Source of the DNA: Peptococcaceae bacterium
GTDB lineage: Bacteria; Bacillota; Desulfitobacteriia; Desulfitobacteriales; Syntrophobotulaceae
NCBI GenBank assembly: GCA_009782825.1
Contig: WRII01000007.1
Span: 1 to 64,000, forward strand
Length of the DNA stretch: 64,000 nucleotides
Direction of reading: 5' to 3'
This document shows, piece by piece, positions 59,343-64,000 of this stretch. A program made the position numbers and the translations under genes. Within the stretch, counting starts at the first letter, position 1. The number at the start of each line of letters is the position of its first letter. Below the pieces are notes generated by a model. That model was not told the origin of the DNA and ran no database searches. It worked only from the letters and a program-made list of their open reading frames with translations.

Positions 59343-60093
59343 GAGGACAGATCTGGCAGTGAGGCTTTTGCGCGGTACAGACGCGGCGGCCGTGCCAAAT
59401 GAGCCGGTGGTGGGCGTCTTTCCAACAGGTGTCGGGGAGAAGGGCCGTCAGGTCTTTTTCTACGGCCAGGGGGTCTTTGCTTTGGCTCAGGCCCAGACGA
59501 TTGGCCAGGCGCAGGACATGGGTGTCGACGGGAAGGGCGGGGATGTTGAAGCCTTCCATGCGGATGACGTTGGCTGTTTTGCGGCCAACGCCGGGGAGTG
59601 AGGTAAGGTCATTCAGTTCGCGGGGGACGCTGCCGTGGTAGTCGGTGACGAGAACGCGGGCCAAGGCGTAGAGGTTTTTGGCTTTGTTGCGGTAGAGGCC
59701 GAGGGAGCGGATGTGTTCTTCGAGTTTCTCCAGGGAGCAGCTGAGGAAGCCGTCCAGGGTCGGATAGGCTTGGAAGAGGGATTCGGTAACGATATTGACT
59801 TGGCGGTCGGTGGTCTGAGCGCTGAGAACAGTGGCGACAAGGAGCTGAAAAGTGTTGGAGTAACGGAGTTCGCAGTGGGCTTCGGGCCAGAGATCGCCTA
59901 AGAGGGTATAGATGGTGTATGCTTTGGCAACTTTGGCGGGGTCGGGGCGCGTTTCAGTGTCCTGCTTTTTCCGGGTGGCATGCGCTTTTTTGTGTGGTTT
60001 TTCATGAGGGGCAGGTATGGCTTTATCAGGGTGTTTAGGGGAGGCCGCCGGAGCGGCTTTTTTTGTGGGCTTTTCTGTGGGTGGGGTTGACAT
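59275..60093 (-). CDS. nth: Endonuclease III
   Basis: The 272-residue DNA glycosylase/AP lyase removes oxidised pyrimidines. The helix-hairpin-helix LPGVGRKTANVIR contains the catalytic Lys, and VDTHVLRLANRLGL the catalytic Asp. The Fe-S cluster motif is C-x6-C-x2-C-x5-C in CTAQKPHCQICPLTSSC. The N terminus has about 50 extra residues rich in Lys, Pro and Ala, so a later start is possible although none has a better site. It may be cotranscribed with the kinase-like gene upstream. Confidence 0.93.
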   Translation of the reverse strand: MSTPPTEKPTKKAAPAASPKHPDKAIPAPHEKPHKKAHATRKKQDTETRPDPAKVAKAYTIYTLLGDLWPEAHCELRYSNTFQLLVATVLSAQTTDRQVNIVTESLFQAYPTLDGFLSCSLEKLEEHIRSLGLYRNKAKNLYALARVLVTDYHGSVPRELNDLTSLPGVGRKTANVIRMEGFNIPALPVDTHVLRLANRLGLSQSKDPLAVEKDLTALLPDTCWKDAHHRLIWHGRRVCTAQKPHCQICPLTSSCSFYAIQPSSLPSAPTQK

Positions 60094-60135
60094 ACGTGTT
60101 TGTGCCTTTCTGGGTAAAGGGGTTGAGGTAAGGTT

Positions 60136-61533
60136 CTAATAATGGTAAACGCTTCCTCCAATGAATTCCCGCAGGATCGAGGTGTTGGGAACGGGATCAG
60201 GGGGCATGGGACGGAAAAAGGAAAGCAAATTGAGCAGATGTTGTGCCATGGCGTAGTAGGGGCTGTCGGGGGTGAGGGTTTTGAGCAGGGGTTCGGCGTA
60301 AGGGCGCAGGATGTTGAGTTCGAAGAGCAGGCTGGAGTTGAACATAATGTCGGCTTCTTCCTGATAGGGGAAGATATTCTCGTCTTCGCCGTGTCTGACG
60401 CTGGGCCATTGTTTGAGGGTGCGTTCGACGGGAAGGGATCTGAAATGATCGTCGCGGACGATGCGGCGCAGCAGGCGTGTCTCAGTGGTGGCGATGCGGT
60501 TGCTGGTGTCGATGTTCAAAAGGAAGAGGGCGCTGATATAGATTTTGAAAATGTCGTATTTGGAGGAGGGGAGGCGGAGCAGGTCGGGGTTGAGGGCATG
60601 GATGCCCTCGAGGATCAGGACATGGCTGGGATCCATGCGCATATAGTGGCCGAAGGGCTCACGCTGGCCGGAGGCAAAGTTGAATTTGGGCAGTTCGACT
60701 TCTTCGCCGGAGATGAGGCTGTTCAGGTTGTCGTTGAGCAGATCTAAGTCGATAGCGCCTAAGGAATCGAAGTCGTAGTGGCCGGTGGCGTCCAGGGGGG
60801 TTTTTTCCCGGTCGACGAAGTAGTCGTCGAGGGAGATGGACAGGGGTTTGAGGCCATTGACTCTGAGTTGGGTGGCGAGACGGCGTGTGAAGGTGGTTTT
60901 GCCGGCGGAGGAGGGGCCGGAAACGAGCACGACTTGGACGGTGCGGTGATGGTGAGTTATGGCGTCGGCAATAGCGGAGACTTTTTTTTCGTGAAGGGCT
61001 TCGGCCAAGGTGACGAGTTCGTCGAAGCGGCCTTTATCTATGTAGGTGTTGATGCTGTCAAGCTGGGTGATGTCCAAATGGCTGAGCCAATTTCGGGTTT
61101 CGGCGTAGGTGGCGGAAAGGTTGGCGGGAGGGATGAAGAGGATGTCTTGGTTGGAGGAGCTGGGCAGATAGAGGACGAAGCCTGTCCGGAAGGGGATGAG
61201 GCGAAAGTCTTTGATGCAGGAGGAGGAGGTCAGGGCGGGGTAGACGGATTGGAGGGTCGTGGAATCGAGCCGGTATAGGTAATAGCCGTTATCCTGGCCG
61301 AGGTAGTCTATAGGGGAGTCGTTGTAGACCCAGGTTTTGAGACGATCGAAGATCTGGGCGACTTCTCGCTTGGATATGGGTGAAGTGCCCAGCTCGCAAT
61401 AGAGGCCGTTGGGGATGGAATAGGGGATGTGCAGGGTTTCATCGGGGAAGAGGGTCTGGGTGACATAGAGGAGGCCCAGTTGAAGGGTCTGGCGCTGCTG
61501 GCGCCGGTGGGATTCGGGGCTGGGGGTTGTCAT
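60136..61533 (-). CDS. Uridine kinase-like nucleoside kinase
   Basis: The 465-residue protein contains a P-loop kinase domain of the uridine kinase/phosphoribulokinase family: SGPSSAGKTTFTRRL, then LSISLDDYFVDREKTPLD and HVLILEGIHALNPDLL. An N-terminal domain of about 200 residues precedes it, as in the long kinases next to endonuclease III or ribosomal genes of Firmicutes; some relatives are described as Udk-like with a threonyl-tRNA-synthetase-like TGS part. ATG 61533 (GAGGTGATC before it) is preferred to an in-frame ATG at 61665. Substrate is not proven. Confidence 0.85.
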   Translation of the reverse strand: MTTPSPESHRRQQRQTLQLGLLYVTQTLFPDETLHIPYSIPNGLYCELGTSPISKREVAQIFDRLKTWVYNDSPIDYLGQDNGYYLYRLDSTTLQSVYPALTSSSCIKDFRLIPFRTGFVLYLPSSSNQDILFIPPANLSATYAETRNWLSHLDITQLDSINTYIDKGRFDELVTLAEALHEKKVSAIADAITHHHRTVQVVLVSGPSSAGKTTFTRRLATQLRVNGLKPLSISLDDYFVDREKTPLDATGHYDFDSLGAIDLDLLNDNLNSLISGEEVELPKFNFASGQREPFGHYMRMDPSHVLILEGIHALNPDLLRLPSSKYDIFKIYISALFLLNIDTSNRIATTETRLLRRIVRDDHFRSLPVERTLKQWPSVRHGEDENIFPYQEEADIMFNSSLLFELNILRPYAEPLLKTLTPDSPYYAMAQHLLNLLSFFRPMPPDPVPNTSILREFIGGSVYHY

Positions 61534-61626
61534 GTGATCACCTCGAGAGTTTTGATTGGGATTACTACACCAATTACTATAGCAGGAGTGAGGAGGGATG
61601 ACAAATGAAGCTATTTCGCCTACTCC

Positions 61627-61667
61627 TTGACACGCTAAATATACTGTGATAGTATAGTGGTACACTA
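61627..61667 (+). promoter_or_regulatory. Promoter with overlapping operator palindromes for the GntR-ABC operon
   Basis: TTGACA lies at 61627-61632, with -10-like sequence around 61648-61658. Two perfect inverted repeats overlap it: ATACT-N5-AGTAT at 61641-61655 and TAGTG-N3-CACTA at 61655-61667. Such palindromes are expected for YtrA-type GntR repressors, so the encoded regulator may repress its own operon. Confidence 0.55.
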
Positions 61668-61697
61668 CAACAAAGGAACAATGAAGGAGGTGAGCAT

Positions 61698-62171
61698 ATG
61701 CTTCCCACGGAGAGCTGGCGAGTGGGATTTGACGAGAGATATCCCATATACCGGCAAATTATAGGGCATTTCTCCCGAGCTCTCATTAAAGGGGAGCTGG
61801 GTGCGGGGGATCGCATCCCCTCAATACGGGAGATGGCGATGGCCTTGAAGGTAAATACGAATACCATTCAGCGGGCTTATCAGGAGATGGAGCGGGAGGA
61901 ACTCATCGGTTCCCAGAGAGGGAAGGGGTATTTTGTCATGGATAATGAGCAGGCGGTGGCGCAGGTTAAGAAAAACATGGTGAATGAGACAATGTCGCGT
62001 TTTTTGGAAGAAATGCATGCTCTTGGGTTTGAGGATCCGGAGATTTTAGACGGGCTTCAGGCGGAAATGGCGGAAATGACGAAAATGGATATGGCAGAAG
62101 CGGAAATGGCGAACATGGAAAGGACCAAGGGGGGAGATCAGTATGGCGCTGTTGACAATCAGAGGGCTTGA
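61698..62171 (+). CDS. GntR-family (YtrA-type) transcriptional regulator
   Basis: The 157-residue protein has a winged helix with PIYRQIIGHFSRALIKGELG and IPSIREMAMALKVNTNTIQR. The small C-terminal region (about 40 residues, Met/Glu-rich) lacks the large ligand domain, as in the YtrA subfamily, whose members commonly control adjacent ABC transporters. AAGGAGGT precedes the ATG. It overlaps the ATPase gene by 29 bases. Confidence 0.87.
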   Translation: MLPTESWRVGFDERYPIYRQIIGHFSRALIKGELGAGDRIPSIREMAMALKVNTNTIQRAYQEMEREELIGSQRGKGYFVMDNEQAVAQVKKNMVNETMSRFLEEMHALGFEDPEILDGLQAEMAEMTKMDMAEAEMANMERTKGGDQYGAVDNQRA

Positions 62172-62853
62172 GAAGAGGTATCCCGGTGCAAAGGCTCTCA
62201 ACGGGGTGGATATGGAGATGGAGGCGGGAAGGATTTATGGGCTGCTGGGTCCCAACATGTCGGGGAAAACCACATTGTTGAAAACGATTGCCTGCCTTTT
62301 ACAGCCGGATGCGGGGGACATTGTTTATCCCCGGGAAGCCAGGCGGGGGGAGGAGTCGAAAAAAACGGTATCGCTGCTCCCGGATGCGGTGGCGTTTCCG
62401 ACGTGGATGACGGTGGGGGACGCGTTTCGGTATTATGAGGATATGTATGACGATTATTCCGCTGAAAGGGCGGACAGCATGGCGAAGATGCTGGAGGTGC
62501 CACCCGCGAAGCGTATCAATGGGTTGTCCAAAGGGATGCAGGAACGTGTGGCCTTGGGGCTGGCTTTTTCCCGGGAAACATCTATTTACCTTCTGGATGA
62601 GCCGTTGGGCGGCATAGACCCGGTGGGCAAGATGAAGGTTATGGAGTCTATTCTGGCTATGCCGCTGGAGCAATCGTCGATTTTGTTGTCTACACACTTG
62701 GTTAAGGATGTGGAGGCTGTGTTTGACAGTGTCCTGTTTCTATCGGCCGGAAGAATTGTTTTTTCCGGCGACTGCGAGGAGATTCGGGAGAGTCAGGGAA
62801 AAACGGTAGAGCAGGTCTATTTGGAGGTGTTCGCGAATGTTAAACCAGATTAA
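62143..62853 (+). CDS. ABC transporter ATP-binding protein (YtrB-like)
   Basis: The 236-residue ATPase has Walker A GPNMSGKTT (residues 36-44; Met in place of the usual Gly), signature LSKGMQERVALGLAFS and Walker B IYLLDEPLGGIDPVG. The short LSKGM signature is typical of drug- or antibiotic-type exporters in GntR-linked operons. GGGGGGAGATC precedes the ATG. It overlaps the permease gene by 17 bases. Substrate unknown. Confidence 0.88.
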   Translation: MALLTIRGLEKRYPGAKALNGVDMEMEAGRIYGLLGPNMSGKTTLLKTIACLLQPDAGDIVYPREARRGEESKKTVSLLPDAVAFPTWMTVGDAFRYYEDMYDDYSAERADSMAKMLEVPPAKRINGLSKGMQERVALGLAFSRETSIYLLDEPLGGIDPVGKMKVMESILAMPLEQSSILLSTHLVKDVEAVFDSVLFLSAGRIVFSGDCEEIRESQGKTVEQVYLEVFANVKPD

Positions 62854-63607
62854 ATACTCTGCCCGTCAGAACTTAGGGCTGCGGGTGTGGGCGTTTGGGA
62901 GTGTGCTTGTTCTAAACGTTGTGTTCATCGCGTTGGGGGCTTTAGGAATGTCCGGCTTGGCTGGCATGATCATGAGTGTGATGGGGGCGTCTTTGACTTC
63001 TCTGGCTCTGACCGGACTCTTGGTGGTTATCGTTATTGCTGATGTGCAGGCGTTTCGGAGTCTGTTTGCCGCTCCGGGCGCATATACTACGCTGCTGGTT
63101 CCGGCGCCTGGCTGGAAGATCTTGCTGGGAAAGATCATTCCTATGGCGGTTTTTGACTTGGCAGCCTTGGGAATAGGCGCCGCGGGCGTGGTTGTCCAAG
63201 GACTGTCTGTGGCCAACATGTCTTTGGAGTGGGGAGAGGAGATCGGGTCGCTGGAGTTCGGGTTTGGGGAATGGATGGCCTCTTTGTTGAGTGGCGCTGG
63301 GAATTATCTGCTGCTGATTATAAGCATCTTCTTTGTCTGCGCTTTGGTGAAAAGCGTGTTTTTCCGCGCCAGGGTCAAGGGACTTTTGGGGGTTGCGAGC
63401 TTCTTTGCTGTGTATTATGTGCTGAACCTTCTTGATATGCCCCTGATTGCCATGGCGCCCTATTCCCGGTTCGGGCCTTTCTTCTCCGTGGATATCGCGA
63501 TCGGATTTAATGTGGGCATGGTAAGTTATCTGCTGCTCATGCTTATAAAAATAGTCGTGCTGTTTCTGGCGACGGCGCATTTATTGGATAGGAGGATAAA
63601 TCTATGA
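62837..63607 (+). CDS. ABC transporter permease
   Basis: The 256-residue hydrophobic protein has about six membrane helices (VWAFGSVLVLNVVFIALGAL; ALTGLLVVIVIADVQAF; YLLLMLIKIVVLFL). It is the membrane partner of the ATPase just upstream. No family-specific motif was recognised. The lipoprotein gene starts 4 bases before its end. Confidence 0.82.
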   Translation: MLNQIKYSARQNLGLRVWAFGSVLVLNVVFIALGALGMSGLAGMIMSVMGASLTSLALTGLLVVIVIADVQAFRSLFAAPGAYTTLLVPAPGWKILLGKIIPMAVFDLAALGIGAAGVVVQGLSVANMSLEWGEEIGSLEFGFGEWMASLLSGAGNYLLLIISIFFVCALVKSVFFRARVKGLLGVASFFAVYYVLNLLDMPLIAMAPYSRFGPFFSVDIAIGFNVGMVSYLLLMLIKIVVLFLATAHLLDRRINL

Positions 63608-64000
63608 ACTATAAAGCTAAATGGATGTGTATTGTTTTGCTGGTGCTGATGGCAGGGTCCCTGTCCGGCTGTGTAAGTGTCAACCTGGGTTCCGGTGGGG
63701 AAGAAGCGGGACAAGGGGATATGCTCAAGCGTTCCTATGATGTGGGGAGCTTCAGCTCTGTGGAGATCAAAGATATGAACTTTAGGGGGGTCACTATAGG
63801 GAGCAACATAAGTTATCAAGAAGTTGGCTTTGAGCTTATTTATAAAAATGGCCGGGAACACAAAGTTGAAGTCGAGATGCAGGAAAACCTTTTTGAGTAC
63901 ATCCAAGTCAGTGTTCAAGAGGACCGGCTGATTTTGGAGAGCAGCAGAAATATTAGAGCCGGCGCGGGGAAAAGACCTAAGTTGTATATCACCACGCCGG
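63604..64000 (+). CDS. Putative lipoprotein, DUF2807/DUF4097-like (cut by window end)
   Basis: From ATG 63604 the frame reads a lipoprotein signal (WMCIVLLVLMAGSLSGC, with an LSGC lipobox) and continues open to the last base, at least 132 residues. The region SYDVGSFSSVEIKDMNFRG resembles the GIN/DUF2807 beta-solenoid family found beside GntR-ABC modules. It overlaps the permease stop by 4 bases. The 3' end lies outside the window. Confidence 0.65.
   Translation, partial: MNYKAKWMCIVLLVLMAGSLSGCVSVNLGSGGEEAGQGDMLKRSYDVGSFSSVEIKDMNFRGVTIGSNISYQEVGFELIYKNGREHKVEVEMQENLFEYIQVSVQEDRLILESSRNIRAGAGKRPKLYITTP

Noticed and set aside
60142-61278. Plus-strand ORFs of 201 and 166 residues
   Set aside because: Gly/Glu/Val-rich shadows of the kinase gene on the minus strand, with no motif.

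Overview
The window reads as a chromosomal segment of an anaerobic, respiring, Gram-positive bacterium of the Peptococcaceae/Desulfitobacteriaceae type. The evidence is the Firmicutes-style rimP-nusA-ylxR-ylxQ-infB-rbfA-nrnA-truB-ribF order, strong Shine-Dalgarno sites with frequent GTG and TTG starts, a YtrA-type GntR regulator, a siroheme-dependent haem pathway (NirJ1/NirJ2 = AhbC/AhbD plus AhbA/AhbB), and c-type cytochrome nitrite reduction. The genus assignment is inference; no rRNA or tRNA gene was seen.

Layout. 1-6640: end of an unidentified gene, a small membrane peptide, an acyl-CoA synthetase, FtsH, an AAA-ATPase-like/PD-(D/E)XK protein and a broken AlbA_2 gene. 6572-12181 (minus strand): an apparent operon, hyaA-hyaB-hyaD-lemA-M48 protease, encoding a Tat-exported uptake [NiFe] hydrogenase, its maturation protease and a membrane quality-control pair. 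12622-22171 (plus): hemB, a haem-binding sensor-kinase-like protein that lacks the phospho-acceptor histidine, precorrin-2 dehydrogenase, hemA, hemC, a cobA-hemD fusion, ahbC and ahbD. 22457-30125: ccmA, ccmB, ccmC, ccmE, ccmF, nrfH and nrfA. 30365-32761: ahbA, ahbB and hemL. Together these cover glutamyl-tRNA to haem through sirohaem, cytochrome c assembly, and a multihaem ammonia-forming nitrite reductase that consumes the haem; hydrogenase electrons could feed it through menaquinone, although no hyaC-like cytochrome b is present here.

32956-46818: a Sel1-repeat protein, two cell-wall hydrolases, an orphan FlhB-tail-like protein, a DinG-family helicase with a degenerate exonuclease domain, a 122-bp palindrome, a decayed Rhs gene, a LURP-one-like protein, cyclophilin, a ribbon-helix-helix protein and an SPFH protein. 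47114-56122: the translation/transcription operon. 56142-64000: a PspC protein, a decayed minus-strand gene, a PRC-barrel protein, a DUF948 protein, endonuclease III, a uridine-kinase-like protein, and a GntR-ABC transporter-lipoprotein operon cut by the window end.

Two traits run through the window. First, a dispersed repeat of about 100 bp (hairpin, heptamer repeats, AT-rich core, second hairpin) occurs in full or in part at least five times; two copies begin at the stop codon of a gene and one supplies the end of the M48 protease gene. Second, in-frame tandem repeats with periods that are multiples of three interrupt or extend conserved proteins (M48 protease, CcmF, HemL, NusA, IF2, DinG-like, Sel1 protein). 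The most unusual gene is ccmF: it encodes 1110 residues and carries a tandem duplication of a 96-residue module that resembles flagellar hook protein sequence.
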